Assembly (NCBI GenBank): GCA_905478855.1
Contig: CAJQKF010000021.1
Location: forward strand, 19,346 to 83,345
Source of the DNA: an uncultured Gammaproteobacteria bacterium
Lineage (GTDB): Bacteria > Pseudomonadota > Gammaproteobacteria > Arenicellales > CAJQKF01
DNA length: 64,000 nucleotides
Reading direction: 5' to 3'
A program made the translations under genes and the position numbers. Below are positions 27,458 to 36,207 of this stretch, piece by piece. The first letter of the stretch is position 1; every line of letters starts with the position of its first letter. The notes under the pieces were generated by a model, which saw only the letters and a list, made by a program, of their open reading frames with translations, did no database searches and had not been told where the DNA came from.

Positions 27458-29227
27458 TTATTCACTTTTTTGCCGTTGCTGATATTGATATAAAAATTTA
27501 CGTCGCAATAACCCTTGCGGGTCATCGGGTATCTGACGTAACCATTGTTGCAGTGCTTCATGCTGTTCTTTCTGCTCTCGGGTCATATCGGCCTCTTCCG
27601 TACTAGACTGCGGCGATTCCTGCTCCTCTGCAGGCTGCTGATCTACTGAATTAGATGATTCCTGAGAAGCCTCATCCTCATCTGTTGAATCGTCCTGATC
27701 ATTTTTGCTATCGGTTTGTTGCTCCGATTGTGATTCTTTACTATCGCCTTTTTTACCTTCTTGATTCGACTCCTTAGAGGCATCTGAGTCTTTCGATTGA
27801 TCATTCTCAGCGGAGTCTTGCTGATCCTGATCTTCAGGCTGTTGGTCATCACTTGACTGATTTTGTTGCTGCTGCTGTTCAAGCAATGCCTCGACAAGCT
27901 GCTTGTTAAATTGAGCATCTTCGTATTCTTTATCTTCTTCCTTTATTCGGTCGTAAGCCTCAATAGCCTCCTGTAGTTTTCCATCACGAGCAAAGGCATT
28001 GCCTAAGTTATAAGAGCTTGATGAGTCTTCATGATTAAGCCAGCTTTCTATCGCGCCTTGATAATCTTTAGAACGATACAAACTAGCCCCTCTCCAGGTT
28101 TCAGACCCAGACTCCAAAGCCTTTGGGTAATCTCCCGCACCGAATGCGATTGCCGCTTGTTGATCCGGTCGTTGCCAAAGGTCTGACCATCCAAAGGCAA
28201 CAGTTTCTTCCGAAAAAGGCATCAATATCGGTAATAGTAAGAATGAATAACCACGACGAAAGCCGATCAACAACACGAGCAACCCGGGCAAAAGCAACCA
28301 GAAACCCAAATCCGTGCGCTGGACGATACCACCCTGCTTTCGACTCGCAGCAATATCTAAGGTGGTTTTTTCAAACTGTAATCTCTGCAAGTCTGATCCA
28401 TCAGCTGTATGATTTGAGAATCGACCATTCGTACGCTGAGCAAGCGCTTCTAGCGTCGATGAATCCACACCGGAAATAATAATATTCCCTGATAAACCCT
28501 TTAAAAATCCGCCATCTTCGCTCTTTATCGGTGCTCCTTCTTTAGTACCGACGGCGAGAACAAGCAGTCGAATGTTATTTTCTAACAATGTGTCAATTTG
28601 CTCATCAACATCCCCATTCGCACCATCTGTAATGAGTACGATTTCTCCATTTGATATACCCGCCCCTTGCAGCAAATCAACGGCTAACTTTATACCCTGA
28701 TCAATTCGATTACCCTGCACCGGCATAATGTTTGTCGATAGTGCAGGTAATAAATTTACTAAGGTTTTTCGATCGCTTGTAACCGGAGACACAACAAAAG
28801 CATCACCGCCGGCCACGATCAGCCCATATTGCATGTCCCCCGGAATCGCCAAAATATCCCTAATTTTAAAACGGGCACGCTCCAGCCTAGAAGGTTTCAC
28901 ATCCGCTGTATTCATACTGAGTGACATGTCCAACACAATAACCCGCCCTTGAATCGTCACAAAATGCTCCGCAGACCGAGCCTTTATTGACGGTCCAGCT
29001 AAGCCAAGAACAACCATACTCCATACAATGATTAATAGCCAAGCGGTGTAACTTCGAGTGTTCTTAGTATCGCTGTTAATAAGTTGACTAAGCAGATCTG
29101 CTTGTATTACACCGGACCACGCCGAGGATCCGCTAGCCCTTCGTCGAAGTCGATATATAAGAAATCCACCCACCGGAACAAGCAGTAGCCACCAGGGGCG
29201 GAGAAGTTCCCAATTGTATTCGAGCAT
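27458..29227 (-). CDS. batB: BatB-BatC fusion: VWA domain plus TPR and acidic tail
   Basis: 589 residues. N-terminal pair of membrane helices (about 10-75), then a von Willebrand factor A domain with MIDAS loop VLDMSLSMNTAD near residue 100 and LITDGANGD, another helix pair near 310-340, then TPR repeats (about 385-455, SYNLGNAFARDGKLQEAIEA). The last 120 residues are a low-complexity Gln/Asp/Ser/Glu tail. The TPR part corresponds to BatC, a separate gene in some bacteria. It sits in the inner membrane with BatA; the stop of batA overlaps its ATG by one base. Confidence 0.9.
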   Translation of the reverse strand: MLEYNWELLRPWWLLLVPVGGFLIYRLRRRASGSSAWSGVIQADLLSQLINSDTKNTRSYTAWLLIIVWSMVVLGLAGPSIKARSAEHFVTIQGRVIVLDMSLSMNTADVKPSRLERARFKIRDILAIPGDMQYGLIVAGGDAFVVSPVTSDRKTLVNLLPALSTNIMPVQGNRIDQGIKLAVDLLQGAGISNGEIVLITDGANGDVDEQIDTLLENNIRLLVLAVGTKEGAPIKSEDGGFLKGLSGNIIISGVDSSTLEALAQRTNGRFSNHTADGSDLQRLQFEKTTLDIAASRKQGGIVQRTDLGFWLLLPGLLVLLIGFRRGYSFLLLPILMPFSEETVAFGWSDLWQRPDQQAAIAFGAGDYPKALESGSETWRGASLYRSKDYQGAIESWLNHEDSSSSYNLGNAFARDGKLQEAIEAYDRIKEEDKEYEDAQFNKQLVEALLEQQQQQNQSSDDQQPEDQDQQDSAENDQSKDSDASKESNQEGKKGDSKESQSEQQTDSKNDQDDSTDEDEASQESSNSVDQQPAEEQESPQSSTEEADMTREQKEQHEALQQWLRQIPDDPQGLLRRKFLYQYQQRQKSE

Positions 29228-30246
29228 TAAGAACCCATACCTCTATTTTGGTTTGGGATTCCCCGAGCCGAAATACTTCCACGTTCAATAGAAAACAACC
29301 AAAGCATTAGAAGAAAAACCGCTAGTCCGGCAGGAACATAAAAATACTCCTGTACATTGCGGGCTGATTGATCCGTTCCAGGAACAGGTTCAATTCGGTC
29401 AATAATCTGATAAATTTCGTCGAGCTCCGATTGGCTTTTTGCTCGAAAATAGCGCCCGCCGGTCGTATCCGCAATGTCCGTCAACAGCCGTTCATCCAAC
29501 TCAGCAGACGGGTTAATCCTGCGCGCACCCAATAGGCCACGAACCATCATACTGTCAGCACCAATCCCGATCGTATAAATTCGTAATCCCTGTTTCGTCG
29601 CCATTTCCATCGCTGAACGTGGGCTTACTCTACCCGCAGTATTTGCGCCATCGGTCATCAAGATTAATACTTTATGTTCAACATTTTCATCCTGTAAACG
29701 CTTTATTGCTAGACCGATAGCATCGCCAATGGCGGTTTTCTCTCCGGCAATACCAATTACGGCTTCCGATAATAAAGTTGATACTGTATCTCGGTCGTGG
29801 GAAAGCGGCGCTTGTAAATAGGCATTAGTTCCAAACAAAATTAAACCTAATCGGTCTCCAACACGACGACGTAAAAAGTCTATACCTAGTTGCTTAACCA
29901 CATCCAGGCGTGTTGTCACTGTCTGGCCGGTCTCTAAATCCCGAGCTTTCATACTGCCCGACACGTCAATTGCAAGCATCAAATCACGACCACTGGATGG
30001 AACAGATGCCAAGTCCCCAACCCATTGTGGACGGGCAGATCCACTAATCATCAACAGCCAAATTAGAAATAGGAAAAGATTTCGCCGTGAAGGAATTTGG
30101 AAAAAGGCATCGGCCTTACTGGTTTCAAAGCCTGAGAAAGCTGGAACATTAATCGCGCTCTTAGTTAGGTCTGCTGGCATAAAGCGCCAAATAATCAACG
30201 GCAAAGGCACTAGCAAGAACATCCAAATCCATTCAAACTGAAACAT
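29227..30246 (-). CDS. batA: BatA-like VWA-domain membrane protein
   Basis: 339 residues. N-terminal helix (about 7-23), second helix near 58, then a VWA domain with intact MIDAS AIDVSGSMKARD near residue 90 and LMTDGANTAG, and a C-terminal helix (about 308-325). Same topology as BatA of the MoxR-Bat systems, linked to envelope stress tolerance and metal- or partner-dependent assembly. Located 1 base after the DUF4381 gene and overlapping batB. Confidence 0.92.
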   Translation of the reverse strand: MFQFEWIWMFLLVPLPLIIWRFMPADLTKSAINVPAFSGFETSKADAFFQIPSRRNLFLFLIWLLMISGSARPQWVGDLASVPSSGRDLMLAIDVSGSMKARDLETGQTVTTRLDVVKQLGIDFLRRRVGDRLGLILFGTNAYLQAPLSHDRDTVSTLLSEAVIGIAGEKTAIGDAIGLAIKRLQDENVEHKVLILMTDGANTAGRVSPRSAMEMATKQGLRIYTIGIGADSMMVRGLLGARRINPSAELDERLLTDIADTTGGRYFRAKSQSELDEIYQIIDRIEPVPGTDQSARNVQEYFYVPAGLAVFLLMLWLFSIERGSISARGIPNQNRGMGS

Positions 30247-30247
30247 A

Positions 30248-30751
30248 TTATTTCGACCGTTTCATATCTTTGGGAGCACGACTCGTTTTAAACAATTCAC
30301 GAATCAATGGAAATAAGGCGGCAAAATCTACTGTTGGATCCGGGCGATAGGGTGCGGTTATCAAACTATGCCCCACTCCCTGACTAAATTTTTTCCCATT
30401 ACTTTTTTGATCCAGATATTGAAGCCATGCATCACCGCCAAGACCCGCAACAGGTTTTTGATGGTCCACCGCTAATGCATGGCGTCGTAACAATACGGAT
30501 AGTTGTCGTATCGTATCCTGAGTGTTTCTATTGTGTTTATATCCCTGTTCGATTTCGTTCAACGACTTTATTGCTATTAGACCTGCTTGGCGTCGTCGAT
30601 GAGCGGAAACACAGGCACGAACAAGAAACACAACTATTACCATAAACAAACATAATATGATCCACCAGCCAGGCGCTGGCGGCCACCAGTTTGGATCTAG
30701 GGGCAAATGAATATCACGCAATTTTTCTAGCGGATCTACGGCGCTTTCCAC
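30248..30751 (-). CDS. DUF4381 protein of the MoxR-Bat operon
   Basis: 167 residues. The N-terminus has the family motif PLDPNWWPPAPGWW, followed by a single membrane helix (about 28-48) and a basic cytoplasmic domain with RQLSVLLRRHAL. This domain (DUF4381) is found almost only between the DUF58 and BatA genes. Function unknown; probably bridges the inner membrane to the cytoplasmic AAA+/DUF58 parts. It lies 5 bases after the DUF58 gene. Confidence 0.88.
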   Translation of the reverse strand: MESAVDPLEKLRDIHLPLDPNWWPPAPGWWIILCLFMVIVVFLVRACVSAHRRRQAGLIAIKSLNEIEQGYKHNRNTQDTIRQLSVLLRRHALAVDHQKPVAGLGGDAWLQYLDQKSNGKKFSQGVGHSLITAPYRPDPTVDFAALFPLIRELFKTSRAPKDMKRSK

Positions 30752-30756
30752 GAACG

Positions 30757-31668
30757 TTACCTTAGTATGCTATGGAGTCGGGAAACAAAATCGTCTCCGG
30801 CACTCAACACTGCGGATGGGCAGCGATGGCGCTTGGAAAACGCTTCAACACGAAGACGACGTTGTTTCAAAAACGCATCCAACTTCACTCGGTTTTGCTT
30901 ACCCGACAAATCAATCGTGCGAACACCATCAGGATGCTTCAAGGGGTATTGTCCAACGGGTGGCAACTGAAGCTCGAGAGCATCAAGCACCTGAATCAAA
31001 GCTAAATCATTATGCTGCCTCAATCGAGACATTAAATTTTGGATGTCTTCATTAAAATCTGAAAAATCAGAAATTACAAAAATCAGACTTCCGGGATGTG
31101 CTACATGCTGGGTTCGTTTTAACATTGATAATAAATTGCTACCCTGAAAAACATCCTGATTTGGCATTTTTGTATCCAAAGCACGTAACAGTCTTGTTAC
31201 GCCACCGCGCCCAACCACAGGCTTCACTTCAACGTGGGTTTTATCCAAACCAACTAGGCCACCAATGCGATCGCCTTTTTCAGCAGCAAGCCAGGCTAAC
31301 GTTGCGGCAATCTCAGCTACAACCACATGTTTAAATGCAATTCGAGAACCAAATCTCATTTGACTACCAATATCAGCGACCACGAATACTGGACGTTCTT
31401 TCTCTTCCTCAAATATTTTAGTATGGGTTCGTGTGCTTCGTGCGGTTACTTTCCAATCGATCATACGCACGTCATCGCCAGGAAGATAAAGACGCGACTC
31501 TGCAAAATTCATACCTCTACCGCGAAACTTGGAGCGTAAAGCACCACTGGATGAAGCTCGAGAGGATGGCGGGTTTTTCCATCGAATCTGTTTTGCCCGA
31601 TATCGCAGTCTTAACAGATCATCAACACTATAGTCTGCACCTCGAAGGCCCTGAAGCTCCACTGACAT
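30757..31668 (-). CDS. DUF58 (VWA-like) protein of the MoxR-Bat operon
   Basis: 303 residues. Contains the DUF58 core GDDVRMIDWKVTARS near residue 65 and the VWA-like segment VVADIGSQMRFGS near 95; no membrane helix. DUF58 proteins accompany MoxR ATPases and are thought to be their client or adaptor. Its ATG overlaps the final base of moxR's stop. Confidence 0.92.
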   Translation of the reverse strand: MSVELQGLRGADYSVDDLLRLRYRAKQIRWKNPPSSRASSSGALRSKFRGRGMNFAESRLYLPGDDVRMIDWKVTARSTRTHTKIFEEEKERPVFVVADIGSQMRFGSRIAFKHVVVAEIAATLAWLAAEKGDRIGGLVGLDKTHVEVKPVVGRGGVTRLLRALDTKMPNQDVFQGSNLLSMLKRTQHVAHPGSLIFVISDFSDFNEDIQNLMSRLRQHNDLALIQVLDALELQLPPVGQYPLKHPDGVRTIDLSGKQNRVKLDAFLKQRRLRVEAFSKRHRCPSAVLSAGDDFVSRLHSILR

Positions 31669-32645
31669 TACGGCACCGCAACTGTGCTCAGCAAACTCTG
31701 AATAATTTGATTTGCACTCACACCTTCAGCCTCCGCTTCATAGGAGCGGATAATACGATGTCGAAGCACATCTGGCGCCATCTCCTGAACATCCTCAGGA
31801 GATACATAATCTCGACCGCATGCCCACGCATAAGCTCTGGCACAACGATCCAATGCAATAGTCGCACGCGGGCTCGCCCCATACTCCAACCAACGAGAGA
31901 ATGTCGAATCGTTTGTGCCACTTGTTCTCGTTGCAAGAACCAATTCAACAATATAACGCTCCACCTCTGGGGTCATATATATCTGTAGCACTTCTTTGCG
32001 AATAGACCATAGTTCCTCCTGGTTTAATTTCGATTGAACGTCCAGTCCCGTCTTTCCCCCCTGCCCCAGCGCTTCGTTTCGTGCAATATTTAAAATAGCC
32101 AACTCCGAGCTAACCTCGGGGTAATCAACAAAAATGTGCAATAAGAAGCGATCCAATTGAGCTTCGGGTAGGGGATACGTACCTTCCTGTTCGATCGGAT
32201 TCTGTGTCGCCATTACCATAAACAATTCTGGCAACTCATAGCTCTCGCGACCCACAGTGATCTGTCTCTCAGCCATTGCCTCAAGCAATGCAGACTGCAC
32301 CTTAGCGGGCGCTCGATTGATTTCGTCAGCTAACACAATGCTGTGAAATAGCGGCCCACGTTGAAACTCAAAGGTTCCTGTTTGTTGCCGAAATATTTCG
32401 GTACCGGTTAGATCAGCCGGCAACAGGTCCGGTGTAAACTGTATTCGGTGGAAATCACCCTCGACACAATCGGCCATCAATCGAACTGCACGGGTCTTCG
32501 CCAGTCCCGGTGCTCCTTCAACTAAAAGATGGCCGTCCGCCAATAACCCAATCAGTAGCCGCGTTACAAGTTCTTGCTGCCCAACAATTTGTTCATTCAA
32601 CCAATGTCGAATTACATCAAACTTCTGGTGTAAGCTTTCCTGCAT
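31668..32645 (-). CDS. moxR: MoxR-family AAA+ ATPase
   Basis: 325 residues from the ATG at 32645, chosen because GAGGG lies 6 bases upstream; the ATG 24 bases further up has no ribosome site. Walker A GAPGLAKTR near residue 39, Walker B IVLADEINRAP near 100, sensor 1 MVMATQNPIEQEG and sensor 2 near GASPRATIAL are all intact. MoxR ATPases act as chaperones that mature or insert cofactors into partner complexes. First gene of a six-gene operon moxR-DUF58-DUF4381-batA-batB-batD. Confidence 0.95.
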   Translation of the reverse strand: MQESLHQKFDVIRHWLNEQIVGQQELVTRLLIGLLADGHLLVEGAPGLAKTRAVRLMADCVEGDFHRIQFTPDLLPADLTGTEIFRQQTGTFEFQRGPLFHSIVLADEINRAPAKVQSALLEAMAERQITVGRESYELPELFMVMATQNPIEQEGTYPLPEAQLDRFLLHIFVDYPEVSSELAILNIARNEALGQGGKTGLDVQSKLNQEELWSIRKEVLQIYMTPEVERYIVELVLATRTSGTNDSTFSRWLEYGASPRATIALDRCARAYAWACGRDYVSPEDVQEMAPDVLRHRIIRSYEAEAEGVSANQIIQSLLSTVAVP

Positions 32646-32886
32646 GATACCCTCAGATTTCTCTTGCATAGTTAGTTAAATTTAAAAACAAAACGCGCGA
32701 AGTTTACCCGAATCATCAAAAGTGTCACCTGTTTAACCGTCATCATTAGAGTTAATTAAAGGTTTTGTAATACTCATGCACCATCATCTAGGTGTGATAC
32801 CAGGAACGCGTAAAGCTCAGGGGAATTAAGGAACGAAAAACTATTTTGCGTGTCAGACACCATAATCCCCTGACTAAGCATAATTT

Positions 32887-33615
32887 ATGAAAACCTTTGC
32901 AGCCATATTAGTATTTACACTTACATTACCGGCTATCGGTTCTACACATGATGAATCCAAATCGACTAAAGCCGTAATTGAGCTGTTCACCTCACAAGGA
33001 TGTTATTCCTGTCCACCGGCAGACGAATTACTAGGTGCAACTCTAAAAAGTAATAAAAACATTATTGGATTCGAATTTCACGTAGATTATTGGGATCAAC
33101 TTGTCCACGGCGATGACGGCAGCTGGCAAGACCCATTTTCTAATCCGCAACATACGGCCCGTCAACGACTTTACAATACACTCCCGTTGCAGGGCAGACG
33201 CGGAGTTTACACTCCGCAAATGATAGTAAACGGGAATTTCGCTCTTGTTGGCAGCAATTCACAGCAGCTACGTCATCAACTCGAAAAACAGACAAAAATA
33301 CCGACCCAAATTTACGTACTATCCGCTAAGAACAACAATCTAGCAGTAAAGATTAATGGTGAACCTAACGTCCGCGCCAATATTTGGCTCATTAACTTTA
33401 TCCCCGAGATTACCACCGAGATAAAGTCAGGAGAGAATAAAGGTGCATCAATGAGAAACTTTAATGTCGTCACAGCTATGCAACGCGTGGGACTATGGAA
33501 TGGTGGAGTGGAAGAATTCAATTGGGATATTTCCGACCTGCCACCCGAGCAACGTTGTGCAATCTTAGTACAAAAACCAATGGGTGAAATTCTTGGAGCT
33601 AGCTATTGCCCTTAG
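32887..33615 (+). CDS. DUF1223 secreted thioredoxin-like protein
   Basis: 242 residues with a signal peptide (to about PAIGSTHD). The core VIELFTSQGCYSCPPADELL near residue 30-50 is the DUF1223 signature, including a CxxC-like CYSC pair on a thioredoxin-like fold; FHVDYWDQLG-like text (here DYWDQLVHGDD) and RGVYTPQMIVNG follow as in the family. Probably exported to the periplasm; redox function is plausible but unproven. Divergent from moxR across about 240 bases. Confidence 0.88.
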   Translation: MKTFAAILVFTLTLPAIGSTHDESKSTKAVIELFTSQGCYSCPPADELLGATLKSNKNIIGFEFHVDYWDQLVHGDDGSWQDPFSNPQHTARQRLYNTLPLQGRRGVYTPQMIVNGNFALVGSNSQQLRHQLEKQTKIPTQIYVLSAKNNNLAVKINGEPNVRANIWLINFIPEITTEIKSGENKGASMRNFNVVTAMQRVGLWNGGVEEFNWDISDLPPEQRCAILVQKPMGEILGASYCP

Positions 33616-34055
33616 TAAGATGTGCATCAACACGACCACGATACAGCCTACCAAAGAAAAAGCCCTGAGCAAAATGCACGTTTAAGGTATGTGGAGTATA
33701 TTTTCCTAGATAAGCTAAAATGCGTGCTAAGTATACACACTGGAGAAATAAGAACCGTCCTAGATCATGCATAGCACCATGCTTGGAGTCGCCTTTCAGC
33801 TAACACATCACATTCAAAACATTCGTCAAACTATTGATTAGAATACCACCTGTCAAAACTCTTGACTCAACATATTCTAGCCGTAATAAAATGACTATCG
33901 AGGCTGCGTATAAGTTACTGATAGAGCAAGTAACTTAATTAAACTCAACAATGTAATGTCTGTATTGTTAAAACTATAATTTTATCGCATTAATTTGAAC
34001 TTAATCAGTGAAAGCAACGTCTTATAGTTAATCACGTCAAACTGGGGTGTCTATA
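33616..34055. other. 440-base region before a small gene
   Basis: AT-rich and without a convincing protein gene on either strand. It contains one good sigma-70-like promoter on the plus strand (33862-33889), which would leave a leader of about 160 bases before the small gene at 34056. I see no terminator here. Confidence 0.5.
33862..33889 (+). promoter_or_regulatory. Sigma-70-like promoter
   Basis: TTGACT (33862-33867), 16-base spacer, TAATAA (33884-33889), followed by AT-rich DNA. It faces the small gene at 34056. Judged from consensus match only. Confidence 0.45.
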
Positions 34056-34286
34056 ATGCTAAGCTATATTTATCGTTTATTCAGGGAATTTGAATTGCAC
34101 ATGGGGTATGCACCCAATGTATTATTTATTAATCACGAGCACATGGAGCATTTGAAGAGCAGTTTTGAACCACAATCGAATTTGGATGATATTCGAGACC
34201 GACTAGGATTAGAAATCCTACTACGTCGTGGAGCGCTGCATCCAAGTGTAAACTGGGTAGCCAGCGCCGCACGAAAAACAGGTTAG
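34056..34286 (+). CDS. Small conserved-looking protein of unknown function
   Basis: 76 residues from the ATG at 34056, which has GGGG about 7 bases upstream; a GTG three codons earlier is less well placed. The sequence is soluble, with an N-terminal amphipathic helix (YIYRLFREFELHMGYAPN), a strand-like VLFINHEHM, and an acidic helix. The pattern (helix, G-x-x-P-N, hydrophobic strand, hydrophobic-N-x-x-H) looks like a short uncharacterised family seen in gammaproteobacteria, but I cannot name it. It stands alone, convergent with the SDR gene. Confidence 0.5.
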   Translation: MLSYIYRLFREFELHMGYAPNVLFINHEHMEHLKSSFEPQSNLDDIRDRLGLEILLRRGALHPSVNWVASAARKTG

Positions 34287-34346
34287 CAAAGCTTCGACCC
34301 GCTAAGGGACGCTAGAACATTCCAATCGGTGGTCGGAAATATAATC

Positions 34347-35078
34347 CTAATAACGGATATCGTATTTCTGACCATTGTCCAGATCGTCTCTTTGCAAAAA
34401 TTGCAACGTCTGCTTTGCAGCAACGTCTGCAGATACAAGATTACCCTGCCGTTTTAGTTCCACAAAACGAGCCAAGTCCGGAAAATCTGTAACGCTTGTA
34501 TCACGGATAGTATTCTGCATCTGTGTATCGATGACTCCGGGTGCGAAACTCACAATAAGTGCTGGATTTCGATGAAGTTTCTGCTCCTCCCCAACACACC
34601 GTGTAAAATGATCCACTCCCGCCTTAGCGGCACAGTAATGGCTCCAGCCCCGATAAGCCGAGGTTGCCGCACCGGACGAAATATTAAGTATTTTTCTAGG
34701 GCACGCCAAATTATTGGTGCGCTCAAGAAAACCACAGGACAACTGAATAACCGCCGAAAGATTTAAGCTAATAGCATTAAATGTATCCGTTGCTGAACAT
34801 TTTTCAGCAAATGTAATTGGCTCTACCGCCCCAGCATTATTTAGTAAACTCACAGACCGTAAGTTATTAACATCCAGTAGTTGCTCGAACATTTGCATAA
34901 CCGTAGCGATTGCCTCAATTTTGGATAAGTCCGCCTCACACGTGAATACATTGGGACCCGCAATTGAAATTTCACCTCTGGCAATTAATAGCAGTGTTTT
35001 ACCCTGAGCATGTAGAATTTTAGCCATCTCGTAGCCGAGCCCTCGTGACGCTCCAGTAATAACGCATAAATCGATCAT
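34347..35078 (-). CDS. Short-chain dehydrogenase/reductase (classical SDR)
   Basis: 243 residues. NAD(P)-binding VITGASRGLGYEMAK at residues 6-20, NNAGAVEP near 82, Ser in ILNISSGAATSAYRG near 136 and catalytic Tyr-x-x-x-Lys as YCAAKAG near 152. Overall pattern resembles sepiapterin/benzil-reductase-like SDRs (YueD type). Cytoplasmic oxidoreductase; substrate unknown. Monocistronic by context. Confidence 0.85.
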   Translation of the reverse strand: MIDLCVITGASRGLGYEMAKILHAQGKTLLLIARGEISIAGPNVFTCEADLSKIEAIATVMQMFEQLLDVNNLRSVSLLNNAGAVEPITFAEKCSATDTFNAISLNLSAVIQLSCGFLERTNNLACPRKILNISSGAATSAYRGWSHYCAAKAGVDHFTRCVGEEQKLHRNPALIVSFAPGVIDTQMQNTIRDTSVTDFPDLARFVELKRQGNLVSADVAAKQTLQFLQRDDLDNGQKYDIRY

Positions 35079-35316
35079 AGTTTTCTCGCTGGCTGCCTAA
35101 ATTGCAGAGTAGTCGTTCGTGGAATTTGTTAAAACATTAGCAATTCCGTTTTCGATTGGTCGCATCTAATCGTTAAAGACCAGCATTTAGCCAATCGATA
35201 TGAGTATTGATACAAATCATACCAACAAACGTTTTAAGTACAACATGATGTTCATATTCTGAGTTTTCAGGTAATCTTCCAATCATCCAATTTGCAAATT
35301 CAGACGAACCCCATCT

Positions 35317-36126
35317 ATGTCGATCAGCGCGAAAAAAGACGATAGCCTTTTTGAATCAGAGCCCTACTATGAGGCTCAGGGCGACGAGATTACATTATTT
35401 GAAGCGGCCTATAAAAATCATATCCCCATATTATTAAAGGGACCTACGGGTTGCGGAAAGACCCGGTTTATGGAGCATATGGCGTGGCGTCTAAAGAGAC
35501 CGCTCGTTACGGTTTCTTGTCATGATGACCTCACGGCTTCAGATTTGGTTGGACGCTATCTTATTGTCGGTGGCGAAACGCAGTGGATTGATGGCCCCCT
35601 TGCCAGAGCGGTTAGACAGGGTGCCATTTGTTATCTTGATGAAATTGTAGAAGCCCGAAAAGATACCACTGTGGTCATTCACCCTCTTGCCGATGACAGA
35701 CGTGTATTACCCATTGAGAAGACTGGGGAATTACTGAAGGCAGATGAGCACTTTTGCCTCGCAATTTCTTATAACCCAGGATATCAAAGTGTTCTAAAAG
35801 ATCTAAAGCAAAGTACTCGACAACGATTTATTGCCATCGAATTTAATTACCCGACTACCAATCTGGAAACTCAAATAGTTGTGCAAGAAACGGGGCTTGA
35901 TCGGGATACAGCTAGTATGTTGGTTAAATACGCCGTTATGACGCGAAATCTCAAAGGAAATGGGCTCGACGAGGGAGCCAGTACTCGATTGCTGGTGCAT
36001 ACCGGTAAGCTAATAATGAGCGGCATTGATACCCGCGTGGCTTGTCGAACAGCTATCGCCGATGCGTTAACTGACGAACCTGATCTACTCGCCGCAATTA
36101 ACGAATTAGGCACCGCTTTATTTTAA
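35317..36126 (+). CDS. CbbQ/NorQ-type MoxR AAA+ ATPase
   Basis: 269 residues. Walker [16 protein letters not shown] near residue 45, Walker [15 protein letters not shown] near 105, sensor 1 AISYNPGYQ near 148, and arginine finger STRQRF. The order and spacing match CbbQ/NirQ/NorQ rather than the operonic moxR above. These ATPases work with a VWA partner (CbbO/NorD) to activate Rubisco or assemble nitric-oxide reductase. The partner follows 81 bases downstream, but no cbb or nor structural gene is in the window. Confidence 0.9.
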   Translation: MSISAKKDDSLFESEPYYEAQGDEITLFEAAYKNHIPILLKGPTGCGKTRFMEHMAWRLKRPLVTVSCHDDLTASDLVGRYLIVGGETQWIDGPLARAVRQGAICYLDEIVEARKDTTVVIHPLADDRRVLPIEKTGELLKADEHFCLAISYNPGYQSVLKDLKQSTRQRFIAIEFNYPTTNLETQIVVQETGLDRDTASMLVKYAVMTRNLKGNGLDEGASTRLLVHTGKLIMSGIDTRVACRTAIADALTDEPDLLAAINELGTALF

Positions 36127-36207
36127 CCAACTCAAAGCTACCGTGATTTATCTCGAACAGTTAAATCTCTGGTCAACTGCCTATCTGACCCCAGCGTTTA
36201 AAAACTC

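Noticed and set aside
27643..27918. 91-codon minus-strand frame inside the batB tail
   Set aside because: It is another reading of the low-complexity Gln/Asp/Ser coding stretch, not an independent gene.
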